A DNA stretch of 64,000 nt from CAZBSE01 sp964610385 (GTDB lineage: Bacteria; Actinomycetota; Humimicrobiia; Humimicrobiales; Humimicrobiaceae), in NCBI GenBank assembly GCA_964610385.1, contig CAZSXW010000002.1, positions 124,001-188,000 on the forward strand. Reading direction: 5' to 3'. Position numbers and translations under genes: made by a program. The notes under the pieces are model-generated. The model saw nothing but the letters and a program-made list of their open reading frames with translations. It had not been told where the DNA came from and did not search any database. Positions 17,792 through 26,071 of the stretch are shown here, piece after piece (within the stretch, counting starts at the first letter, position 1; the number at the start of each line of letters is the position of its first letter).

Positions 17792-18757
17792 ATGGGAGAA
17801 AAAAGAAGAGTAGCTCTTATTACCAGCGGTGGAGATGCCAGTGGTATGAATGCGGTTATAAGAACTGTCACCAGGTATGCCATATACAATGGTCTGGAAG
17901 TATACGGATTTTATGAGGGTTTTAAAGGGCTGATCAACAATGATTTTGAAGTGTTGACCTTAAACAAGGTAAGCGGGATTATTGACCGGGGAGGCACTTT
18001 TTTATATTCGGCAAGATCCGAGAAGTTTAAGTGCAGAGAAGGTCAGAAAGAGGCCATAGCAAATTTGAAAAAAAACAAAATAGAAGGACTGGTAGCTATT
18101 GGCGGTGACGGAACATTTAGAGGTTCTCATGAACTTCACAAACAGAGAGTCCAGGTCGTTGGTATCCCGGCGACTATAGATAATGATGTGGTAGGCACTG
18201 ATTACAGTATTGGTTTTGATACTGCTCTTAATGTGATAATCGGTCTTATTTCAAAAATAAGGGATACGGCATCTTCCCATGACAGAATATTCGTAATAGA
18301 AGTAATGGGAAGAAATTCAGGAATAATTGCCGTAAATACCGGTATTGCTTGCGGTGCTGACTATATATTGATCCCCGAAGTAGAAGTAGACCTGGCCAAA
18401 GTGGCTGATAAAATCAAAAATCATAGGGAAGGGAAGAGGCATATTCTTATCATAGTAGCAGAGGGGGCAGCAAGAGCAAGCGAAGTGGCATCCTCTATAA
18501 AGCTTTTGGTAGGACAGGAGGTAAGGATATCGGTACTGGGACATATTCAGAGAGGAGGCTCTCCTTCTGCCATGGATAGGATACTTGCTGCTGAGTTTGG
18601 TAAAAAATCGATAGACCTGCTGATTGAAGGTAAAAGTGATTGCATGGTAGGTATAAAGAGTATGAAAATAGAGGTATCAAAGTTTGAAGATATTTTTGAA
18701 AATAAAAAGGAAATAGATAAAGAACTATATAAACTGGCACATATGCTGGCTTTATAA
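17792..18757 (+). CDS. pfkA: ATP-dependent 6-phosphofructokinase
   Basis: A 321-residue enzyme from ATG 17792; a GTG at 17783 is the alternative start. VALITSGGDASGMNAVIRTV opens the phosphate-binding loop. AIGGDGTFRG has Gly after GGD, the ATP-type signature (PPi enzymes have Asp). ATIDNDVVGTDYSIGFDTAL contains the catalytic Asp pair. The residue before TIDND is Ala instead of the usual Gly of ATP enzymes or Lys of PPi enzymes. MGRNSGIIAVNTGIA and GHIQRGGSPSAMDR form the sugar-phosphate site. It commits glucose to the glycolytic genes found at 32-37 kb. Confidence 0.92.
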   Translation: MGEKRRVALITSGGDASGMNAVIRTVTRYAIYNGLEVYGFYEGFKGLINNDFEVLTLNKVSGIIDRGGTFLYSARSEKFKCREGQKEAIANLKKNKIEGLVAIGGDGTFRGSHELHKQRVQVVGIPATIDNDVVGTDYSIGFDTALNVIIGLISKIRDTASSHDRIFVIEVMGRNSGIIAVNTGIACGADYILIPEVEVDLAKVADKIKNHREGKRHILIIVAEGAARASEVASSIKLLVGQEVRISVLGHIQRGGSPSAMDRILAAEFGKKSIDLLIEGKSDCMVGIKSMKIEVSKFEDIFENKKEIDKELYKLAHMLAL

Positions 18758-18838
18758 AGTTTTTAAATGATCTTGTCATAATAATGTAGTGATCTAATAA
18801 TATAGCAGGATTTTAAATCTATATTACATTGCTCTTAC

Positions 18839-18927
18839 TGGTGCCGAAGGTCGGGGTCGAACCGACACGAACCTCGCGGTTCACTGGATTTTGAGTCCAG
18901 CGCGTCTTCCAATTCCGCCACTCCGGC
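18839..18927 (-). tRNA. tRNA-Leu (anticodon CAA)
   Basis: Read on the minus strand: acceptor GCCGGAG pairs with CTTCGGC, the anticodon loop is CTCAAAA (anticodon CAA, reading UUG), a long class II variable arm follows, then T-arm GGTTCGACC. The discriminator A is at 18842 and a genomically encoded CCA occupies 18841-18839. It lies alone, opposite to pfkA and polA. Confidence 0.96.
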
Positions 18928-18935
18928 GCTCTAAA

Positions 18936-18964
18936 ATAATACAATTTATGCTGATTATAATCAA
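18936..18964 (-). promoter_or_regulatory. Promoter of tRNA-Leu(CAA)
   Basis: On the minus strand, TTGATT (18964-18959), a 17-base spacer and TATTAT (18941-18936) lie directly upstream. The -10 ends eight bases before the mature tRNA 5' end, so transcription would begin almost at the tRNA. Confidence 0.6.
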
Positions 18965-19024
18965 GAATCAATAAGGCAAAACTACTATATGTTTTATTGA
19001 CTGTTATTGGTATCGCAGGTTAAA

Positions 19025-19033
19025 TGCTATAAT
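19025..19033 (+). promoter_or_regulatory. Extended -10 promoter of polA
   Basis: TGC followed by a consensus TATAAT (19028-19033) about 50 bases before the polA start. The best upstream TTGACT is 25 bases away, too far for a normal -35, so extended -10 use is inferred. Confidence 0.55.
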
Positions 19034-19082
19034 ATAAAACTGTTAATTTTTTTAAAGACAGAATCATTTTTAGGAGATTTGA

Positions 19083-21833
19083 TTGAAAAACAAGAAAAGC
19101 GGCAAAGCTATTTTGATTGATGGTAATAACATCGCATATCGTGCTTTTTACGCCATACCTGACAATATTGCCACTTCGTCGGGTGTCATCACAAATGCTG
19201 TACTGGGCTTTACAAATATGCTTTTAAGACTTATAGAAGATCAAAATCCCGATACCATAATATGTGCGTTTGACAGCAAGGTACCGACATTCAGACATAA
19301 AATTTTCACCCAGTATAAAATGCATAGAAAGAAAATGCCAGATGAACTATCAAAGCAGTTCCCATTGATAAAAGAAGTCCTCGATGCCTTTGGTATCATG
19401 TACCTGGAAAAGGACGGTTTTGAAGCTGATGATATTCTTGCAGCTATAGCAGGCACTATCAGGAGCGAGTATGACCATATAATAATCGTGACAGGCGATA
19501 AAGATATACTGCAGCTGGTCTCAGATAATATAAAGGTCATGGGAATAAAGAAGGGTATTACGGATACCCTGATGTATGATAGGCATGTAGTAGAGGAAAG
19601 ATTCGGAGTAAGTCCTGAAAGAATAAAAGATCTTCTAGCTCTTATGGGTGATAGTTCCGATAATATTCCTGGAGTTCCGGGCGTAGGTCCGAAGACGGCT
19701 AAAACGCTGGTTAAGAAGTATGGCTGTGTAGAAGATATATATAAAAACATCAATAAAGTAGAAAATCAGAGATTGAAGCAGCTTTTGATTGATAATAAAG
19801 AGATTGCACTGCTCAGTAAAGAGTTGACCACATTAAAGACCGCTCAGGATATTGATATAAAGCAGGTCATAAATAATAGTTTTAAAAAGATCAGCTTTAA
19901 AGAAGTAAAGAATCTGTTTGACAGTCTTGAATTCAGAACCCTGCAAAAGAGACTTAACAATCTAAAGGATAAAATTGATTTCAAAGACGATATGCCGGAA
20001 GTCAAAAAAGAAACTTATAGGATGGATTTAAAACATTTGACCGGTGATTTAAACTTTGATGAATGGGGCAGGGAATTTAATAAATATTTCTATATCGCTG
20101 ATTTTAAAAACGAAGATGAATCGTACGGGATTATTTTATCCCCTGGAGACAATCATGCCTATCATTTAGGCAGCAAAAATCTGAAGGAAAGTAGAGTAAA
20201 AAAAGGTCTAACAAGATTAATGGGCAATAAAGAAATCATAAAATCAGGTTTTAATCTAAAAAAAATATACAAGATATTAAAAGGATTTGAAATCGAGCTG
20301 AAAGGTCAATTCATAGACTATGAGATCTTATATTTGATATTAAACCCTGTTAAAGCACAGACAGATCTGGAAGAAATCGTAAGAGATGTCATGAGTGTAG
20401 ATCTGGAAGATATAGGAGTAAGTCAGGGTAAAGAGAAAGATTTTTTAACCGCTGTAGAAGAGGACGGAAAGGAGAAGCAGCTTAAATTCGAACTTTTCGG
20501 GGTCAAAAAAGCTGAAATGAAATTAAAAAAAGAAAAACTTGATGAAGCGTTGAAAAAAATAAGCCTGTATAAAAAAATAGAGAATGAACTGTTGGAAAGA
20601 GTAAAAAAAGAAGGACTGGAGGAACTGTATTATAAAATAGAAGAGCCTCTCATAAGGGTGCTGGCCGAGATGGAATATACAGGGGTAAATATAGACATGG
20701 AGTACTTGAACAGTTTAATAAAAAAATATGATATTGATATAAAAGGACTTAAAAAGGAAATTTACCAGCTGTGTGGAGAAGAGTTTAATATAAACTCTTC
20801 GCAGCAGCTGTCAGAAATCCTTTATAAAAAATTAAAGCTGCCCATTACCAGGAGGACCAAAACGGGCATTTCCACCGATGCTAGTTCTCTGAGAGCTATT
20901 TATGAAAGTTCTCCGGTGATAGAAAAAATTTTGGACTACCGGGAGAAGACCAAGCTTAAAAACACCTATATTGATGTCTTGCCTGGTTTGATCGATCATA
21001 AGGATTTTAAAATACATACCACCTACAGCCAGCTGGGTACTTCTACGGGAAGAATAAGCAGCAGTGAACCAAACCTGCAGAATATACCGGTCAGAACCGA
21101 TTATGGAAAGCAGATAAGAAAGGCTTTTATACCGGGAGAAGGCTATGATCTGATCCTGGCCTCGGATTATTCACAGATAGAATTAAGAGTGCTGGCGCAC
21201 CTTTCAGGTGACGAAAACCTGATAGGATCATTTAAAAGGGAAGAAGACATACATGTAAGGACGGCTTCGGAGATTTTCGGCGTGGGTTATTCCGATGTTG
21301 ATGATAATTTAAGGAGAAGAGCTAAAACTATAAATTTCGGGATAATTTATGGTATGACTGAATATGGTCTTAAAAACAGGCTTTCCATTTCGGAAGAGGA
21401 AGCAAGAGAATATATCAATAAGTATTTTGAGAGATACTCGGGCGTAAAGAAGTATTTGAAGTTTTTGAAAGACGAGGCTTATAAGAGGGGTTATTCTACT
21501 ACTATTTTTGGAAGAAAAAGATATATAAAAGAACTTGGGAGTTCAAATGAAAGGATAAGGAGTTTAGGAGAAAGATTTGCAGTCAATACACCCATACAGG
21601 GAAGTGCTGCAGATATAATGAAGCTTTCGACCATAAAGCTTTTTGAAGAGCTGGAATCTAAAAATATTGACAGCAATATCATACTGCATGTACATGATGA
21701 ACTGGTTTTGGAATTGAAAGAAAGAGACCTGGAAAAGGTCAGGAAAATAGTAATAGAATCAATGGAAAACTGCATAAGGTTGAAAGTGAGACTAAAAGTT
21801 GATATAAAAACCGGCAGAAATTGGTATATTTAA
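19083..21833 (+). CDS. polA: DNA polymerase I
   Basis: A 916-residue PolA. The N-terminal 5'-3' exonuclease (about 1-300) starts AILIDGNNIAYRAFYAIPD and has the helix-hairpin-helix PGVPGVGPKTAKTLVKKYG. The middle domain (about 310-510) has lost the 3'-5' exonuclease acidic residues: the DxE position reads YIADFKNEDE and the NLKxD position reads FNLKKIYK, so proofreading is predicted absent, as in Taq and Bst. Polymerase motifs are intact: A, ASDYSQIELRVLAHL (about 692); B, RRAKTINFGIIYG (about 743); C, HVHDELVLE (about 869). The start is TTG 19083 after TTTAGGAGAT. It works in Okazaki-fragment maturation and excision-repair filling, matching the nearby uvr genes. Confidence 0.96.
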   Translation: MKNKKSGKAILIDGNNIAYRAFYAIPDNIATSSGVITNAVLGFTNMLLRLIEDQNPDTIICAFDSKVPTFRHKIFTQYKMHRKKMPDELSKQFPLIKEVLDAFGIMYLEKDGFEADDILAAIAGTIRSEYDHIIIVTGDKDILQLVSDNIKVMGIKKGITDTLMYDRHVVEERFGVSPERIKDLLALMGDSSDNIPGVPGVGPKTAKTLVKKYGCVEDIYKNINKVENQRLKQLLIDNKEIALLSKELTTLKTAQDIDIKQVINNSFKKISFKEVKNLFDSLEFRTLQKRLNNLKDKIDFKDDMPEVKKETYRMDLKHLTGDLNFDEWGREFNKYFYIADFKNEDESYGIILSPGDNHAYHLGSKNLKESRVKKGLTRLMGNKEIIKSGFNLKKIYKILKGFEIELKGQFIDYEILYLILNPVKAQTDLEEIVRDVMSVDLEDIGVSQGKEKDFLTAVEEDGKEKQLKFELFGVKKAEMKLKKEKLDEALKKISLYKKIENELLERVKKEGLEELYYKIEEPLIRVLAEMEYTGVNIDMEYLNSLIKKYDIDIKGLKKEIYQLCGEEFNINSSQQLSEILYKKLKLPITRRTKTGISTDASSLRAIYESSPVIEKILDYREKTKLKNTYIDVLPGLIDHKDFKIHTTYSQLGTSTGRISSSEPNLQNIPVRTDYGKQIRKAFIPGEGYDLILASDYSQIELRVLAHLSGDENLIGSFKREEDIHVRTASEIFGVGYSDVDDNLRRRAKTINFGIIYGMTEYGLKNRLSISEEEAREYINKYFERYSGVKKYLKFLKDEAYKRGYSTTIFGRKRYIKELGSSNERIRSLGERFAVNTPIQGSAADIMKLSTIKLFEELESKNIDSNIILHVHDELVLELKERDLEKVRKIVIESMENCIRLKVRLKVDIKTGRNWYI

Positions 21834-21916
21834 AAAATTATTCTATAATATTGATTATTATTTTTTAGCGTGTTATTCTTTTTCAATACTAAAAATAGAG
21901 GGTGATTAATTAGAAT

Positions 21917-23275
21917 ATGGCAAAAAACGATATAAATAAAAAAATAACCAATGAGAATTGTATGATAGAAAATGAAAATGGTGAAATGGTGCCAAATTAC
22001 GACCTTACCATGGTCAATTTAAATGACGGAGATCTAGTCAAGGGTAAAGTAGTAAAAATTGATAAGGATGAGGTACTGGTCGATGTAGGTTTTAAATCAG
22101 AAGGTGTCATACCCTTAAACGAGCTGTCAATTAGAAATAATGTAAAACCCGAAGATATCCTGAAAGTTGATGATGAAATAGAGATTATGGTCCTTCAGAA
22201 GGAAGATCAGGATGGACGTCTGCTGCTTTCAAAGAAGAGAGCAGAGGTAGAGCAAAATTTTGACAGAATAGAAAAAATTTATGAAAAAGGTGACACCATA
22301 GAAGGTGAAATCATAGAATGTGTAAAAGGCGGCCTGATAGTCGATATAGGTCTCAGGGGATTTCTTCCGGCTTCATTAATAGATGTAAGGAAAATTAAGG
22401 AACTGGAGTCCTATATTGGTGAAAAGTGTGTCTGCAAAATAATCGAAGTCGATAGAAACAGGAATAATGTAGTTTTATCACGAAAAGTAATTATTGAAGA
22501 TGAAAGAAGAGAACAGCGGAAGGAAATACTCAGTAATATGGAGATCGGGCAGGTCAAAAAAGGTGTTGTGACCAGTATTGCAGATTTTGGAGCATTCGTT
22601 GATATAAATGGTGTGGACGGACTTGTCCATATATCGGAACTTTCATGGAATCATGTTAAGCACCCTTCGGAAGTAGTGTCTGTAAATCAGGAAGTAGATG
22701 TAGAAATACTGGATATTGATTATGAGAAGCAAAGACTTTCTCTGGGATTGAAACAAACCCAGAAAGACCCCTGGCTGGAAAGGATAAAGAAATATTCCGT
22801 GAAAGATATCGTCAAAGGAAAAGTAACCAGAATAGTAAAATTTGGTTTATTTGTACAAATAGAAGAAGACCTGGAAGGCCTGGTGCATATATCCGAGCTG
22901 AGCCAGGAACCGGTAAAGAGACCAAGTGATATTGCAAAGATCGGTGATGAGTTAGAGGTAAGGATTATTGATATAGATTTTGATAAAAGAAGAATGGCCT
23001 TCAGCATCAAGCAGGTAGAGAATCCTGAAGAGGAGGTAGAAGAGGAAGAGGAAAAAGAATCTAAAAAGGCGAAAGTGGAAGTCAGAGATAAAAAGGTCAA
23101 AAAGACAAAGAAAGAATCTGAAAAAGATAAAAAAGAGGTAGAAGTTTCAGATAAAAAGGAAAAGGAAACCCAGGCTAAAAAACAAGATAAGGAATCAGAA
23201 GACAAAGAGTCCAAAAAGAAAAGAAAGATCAAAGAAATACTGCAGGAGATGAAAGACGAAGCCGATATAGGATAG
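21917..23275 (+). CDS. rpsA: Ribosomal protein S1-like, four S1 domains
   Basis: A 452-residue RNA-binding protein with four S1 OB-fold repeats at about residues 34-103, 121-187, 208-277 and 293-363. Repeats 3 and 4 carry the strongest signatures (FGAFVDINGVDGLVHISELS and KFGLFVQIEEDLEGLVHIS). The tail, about 370-452, is an extreme Lys/Glu-rich low-complexity segment. Four-domain S1 proteins are typical of high-GC Gram-positives and some Firmicutes; they assist mRNA binding at the 30S platform. The position polA-rpsA-coaE-uvrB is the actinobacterial order. The start ATG 21917 follows AGAGGGTGAT at a longish spacing. Confidence 0.92.
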   Translation: MAKNDINKKITNENCMIENENGEMVPNYDLTMVNLNDGDLVKGKVVKIDKDEVLVDVGFKSEGVIPLNELSIRNNVKPEDILKVDDEIEIMVLQKEDQDGRLLLSKKRAEVEQNFDRIEKIYEKGDTIEGEIIECVKGGLIVDIGLRGFLPASLIDVRKIKELESYIGEKCVCKIIEVDRNRNNVVLSRKVIIEDERREQRKEILSNMEIGQVKKGVVTSIADFGAFVDINGVDGLVHISELSWNHVKHPSEVVSVNQEVDVEILDIDYEKQRLSLGLKQTQKDPWLERIKKYSVKDIVKGKVTRIVKFGLFVQIEEDLEGLVHISELSQEPVKRPSDIAKIGDELEVRIIDIDFDKRRMAFSIKQVENPEEEVEEEEEKESKKAKVEVRDKKVKKTKKESEKDKKEVEVSDKKEKETQAKKQDKESEDKESKKKRKIKEILQEMKDEADIG

Positions 23276-23425
23276 TCTGATCCAGCCAGTCAAACACATT
23301 TTAAAAACTGCACGTTACCACAGAAGTATATTAAAAAAATAATTAAATTGCTATTATCTTTATATAAGACTTAATATTCTATCAAACTTCGTTCTCGATG
23401 AGTCGGTTAAGGAAGGGAGTATCCA

Positions 23426-24007
23426 ATAAAAGTAATAGGAGTAACCGGTAGAATCGCATCAGGGAAAAGTACGGTATGCAGTTATATAAAAAATATAAAA
23501 AGAAATACTCTGGTACTGGATTTGGACAGGTTGGCAAAAAACATTTATCTAGAAAAACCGGATGTTATAAATGAGGTAAGAGGCATGTTCGGGAAAGAAA
23601 TTTTAAACAGTTCAGGGCACCTTGATTTTAGCTCTCTTGGAAAGAAGGTTTTTTCTAATAAAAAAGAACTGGAAAAATTAAACAGATTGATGTTCCCTAT
23701 TATCCGTGAAGAGGTAAGGGCCGCTATAAATAAAAATCAAGATAAAGATTATATAGTAATAGACGCAGCAGTACTGTTTGATTGCAAGCTAAGCTTATTA
23801 TGTGACTATATTATTCTTGTTGAGACTTCTGACGAGAATAAAAGAATATTTTTAAAAAATAAAAATTTATTGACCAATGATATAAAATTAAGAATAGAAG
23901 GACAGCATATCAAGATAGATAGAGAAAGGGTAGATTTTTTTATCGATAATAATGGTTCCAAAGATGGCCTTTTTAAAAAAGTAAGAGATATCCTGGCATC
24001 TGTTTAA
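23426..24007 (+). CDS. coaE: Dephospho-CoA kinase with apparent AUA start codon
   Basis: A 193-residue kinase for the last step of coenzyme A synthesis. The first in-frame ATG/GTG/TTG codons lie far inside the protein (a TTG at 23522), which would delete the ATP site. Reading upstream, the frame encodes IKVIGVTGRIASGKSTVCSY, the canonical CoaE N-terminus with Walker A GRIASGKST. The frame begins sensibly at ATA 23426, six bases after a strong GGAAGGGAG ribosome-binding site. DLDRLAKNIY matches the CoA-site motif, VIDAAVLFD the family core, and FFIDNNGS the C-terminal signature. Either AUA is used as start or the sequence has an error at 23428. It lies between rpsA and uvrB, as in Actinobacteria. 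Confidence 0.85.
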   Translation: MKVIGVTGRIASGKSTVCSYIKNIKRNTLVLDLDRLAKNIYLEKPDVINEVRGMFGKEILNSSGHLDFSSLGKKVFSNKKELEKLNRLMFPIIREEVRAAINKNQDKDYIVIDAAVLFDCKLSLLCDYIILVETSDENKRIFLKNKNLLTNDIKLRIEGQHIKIDRERVDFFIDNNGSKDGLFKKVRDILASV

Positions 24008-24035
24008 ATATGAAACTATAAAAGCGACACCGGTA

Positions 24036-26066
24036 ATGCTTGACCATAAATTTAAAATAGTATCCAACTACTCACCTCAGGGTGATCAAAGTAAAGCAAT
24101 AGACCAGCTTACGGAAGGGATCAGGGAGAATCTTAAATTCCAGAGTCTGTTGGGAGTAACTGGATCCGGTAAAACTTATACCATAGCTAATGTTATAGAA
24201 AACGTGCAGCTGCCAACTCTGGTACTGGCTCCCAATAAGACCCTTGCAGCTCAGCTCTGTAATGAGTTTAAGGAATTTTTTCCCTATAATGCGGTTGAGT
24301 ACTTTGTCAGTTATTATGACTACTACCAGCCGGAAGCTTATTTACCCGGCAAGGATATCTATATTGAAAAGGACGTTGATATAAATGAGGAAATAGAGAA
24401 GCTAAGACTGTCAACTACAAATTCTCTCTATACCAGAAATGATGTTATATCAGTGGCAAGTGTTTCATGCATATACGGCCTTGGTTCTCCATCAGAATAT
24501 GGGAAGCAGAGAATCATCCTTAAATTAAATGAAGAATTTCCCAGGGAAGAAATAATAGACAGACTTATCAATATAAGGTATGAAAGAAACGATTATGAAT
24601 TTACCAATGGTAAATTCAGAGTAAAGGGAGATACTGTCGAAATATTTCCTGCATATCAGGACAGGGCAGTTAGAATCCAGCTTTTGGGAGATGAACTGGA
24701 GAAGATAGTGGAGTTCAATCCCGTATCAGGTGAGGTCTACGGAGAATGCCAGGTGTATATCATATCACCTGCGACTCATTTCCTGGCAACTGCAGAGTGG
24801 GTCGATAATGCCTTGAGGACTATAGAAGAAGAGCTGGAAGAAAGGTTAAAGTACTTTAAGGACCGGAATAAGTTGCTCGAAGCACAGAGGTTAGAATCCA
24901 GGACTAGATATGATATAGAAATGATAGCAGAACTTGGTTTCTGCAGCGGTATTGAAAATTATTCCAGACATATACTGGGTAAAAGACCGGGAGAACCGCC
25001 GAATACATTACTTGATTTCTTTCCCGATGATTTTCTGGTAATTATTGATGAATCTCATATAGCTGTTCCGCAAATAAGGGGCATGTTTGAAGGGGACCGG
25101 TCAAGAAAACAGACTCTGGTAGACTATGGATTCAGACTTCCTTCAGCTCTGGATAACAGACCTTTAAGATTTGAGGAATTTGAGGAAAAGGCAAAAAGGG
25201 TGATATTTACTTCTGCTACACCGGGACCTTATGAAAGAAAAGTGAGCGGCAAGATAGTAGAGCAGATAATCAGGCCTACCGGCCTGGTGGATCCGGAAGT
25301 ATATGTAAGGAAGACCAGAGGACAAATAGATGATCTGATAGATGAGATAAAAAAAGTCGTAAGCAGAGGAGAAAGAATCCTGGTTACCACTCTTACAAAG
25401 AAAATGGCTGAAGACCTTACTGATTACCTGGCCGGTCAAAAGATCAGGGTCAGATATCTGCATTCTACAATAGAAACGCTGGAAAGAGTTGAAATATTAA
25501 GAGGCCTGAGGACAGGGGAATTTGATGTGCTGGTGGGAATAAATCTGTTGAGAGAAGGATTGGATCTGCCCGAGGTATCACTTGTGGTTATACTTGATGC
25601 GGATAAGGAGGGATTCTTAAGGTCGGAAATATCATTGATACAGACTATTGGAAGAGCGGCAAGGAATGTCAATGGAATGGTTATAATGTATGCCGATAAG
25701 ATTACAAATGCCATAAAAAATGCTTTATCCGAGACCAATAGAAGAAGAGAGCTGCAGATAAGTTATAACAAGAAACACAATATTACACCCAGGACTATTG
25801 ACAAAACCATCTCTGATATATTATATAGCAGTGGGATAAGGACCAGGGAAAGAGTAGAAGCTGGTTCCAGGGTAAGTGAAAAGGCAAAAAGATTCAGCGA
25901 GGGTAAATTACTGGATATGGACCCCTCTGAAGTAGCTAAAATAATAAGCGGGTTGGAGGAGAAAATGCATCTGGAAGCAAGGGAACTGAATTTTGAAAAT
26001 GCTGCTGCTATAAGAGATGAGATAAAAAGAATAACCAAAATAACCAATATTGAGATCAGGAAGTAG
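24036..26066 (+). CDS. uvrB: Excinuclease ABC subunit B
   Basis: A 676-residue UvrB, the damage-verifying helicase-like subunit. Walker A LLGVTGSGKTYTI (about 38-50), the DNA-clamping beta-hairpin YYDYYQPEAYLPGKDIYIEK (about 92-111), the DEAD-like box VIIDESHIAVPQIRGM (about 335-350) and helicase motifs V/VI (LLREGLDLPEVSLV and QTIGRAARNV) are present. A C-terminal UVR domain (about 635-670, EKMHLEARELNFENAAAIRD) binds UvrC. Five bases separate it from uvrA. No LexA box is visible in the 28 bases before it. Confidence 0.97.
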   Translation: MLDHKFKIVSNYSPQGDQSKAIDQLTEGIRENLKFQSLLGVTGSGKTYTIANVIENVQLPTLVLAPNKTLAAQLCNEFKEFFPYNAVEYFVSYYDYYQPEAYLPGKDIYIEKDVDINEEIEKLRLSTTNSLYTRNDVISVASVSCIYGLGSPSEYGKQRIILKLNEEFPREEIIDRLINIRYERNDYEFTNGKFRVKGDTVEIFPAYQDRAVRIQLLGDELEKIVEFNPVSGEVYGECQVYIISPATHFLATAEWVDNALRTIEEELEERLKYFKDRNKLLEAQRLESRTRYDIEMIAELGFCSGIENYSRHILGKRPGEPPNTLLDFFPDDFLVIIDESHIAVPQIRGMFEGDRSRKQTLVDYGFRLPSALDNRPLRFEEFEEKAKRVIFTSATPGPYERKVSGKIVEQIIRPTGLVDPEVYVRKTRGQIDDLIDEIKKVVSRGERILVTTLTKKMAEDLTDYLAGQKIRVRYLHSTIETLERVEILRGLRTGEFDVLVGINLLREGLDLPEVSLVVILDADKEGFLRSEISLIQTIGRAARNVNGMVIMYADKITNAIKNALSETNRRRELQISYNKKHNITPRTIDKTISDILYSSGIRTRERVEAGSRVSEKAKRFSEGKLLDMDPSEVAKIISGLEEKMHLEARELNFENAAAIRDEIKRITKITNIEIRK

Positions 26067-26071
26067 AGTCG

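Noticed and set aside
23994..24035. LexA box before uvrB-uvrA-uvrC
   Set aside because: No CGAAC-N4-GTTYG-like sequence could be found in the short gap, so SOS control of the uvr genes is not supported from this window.
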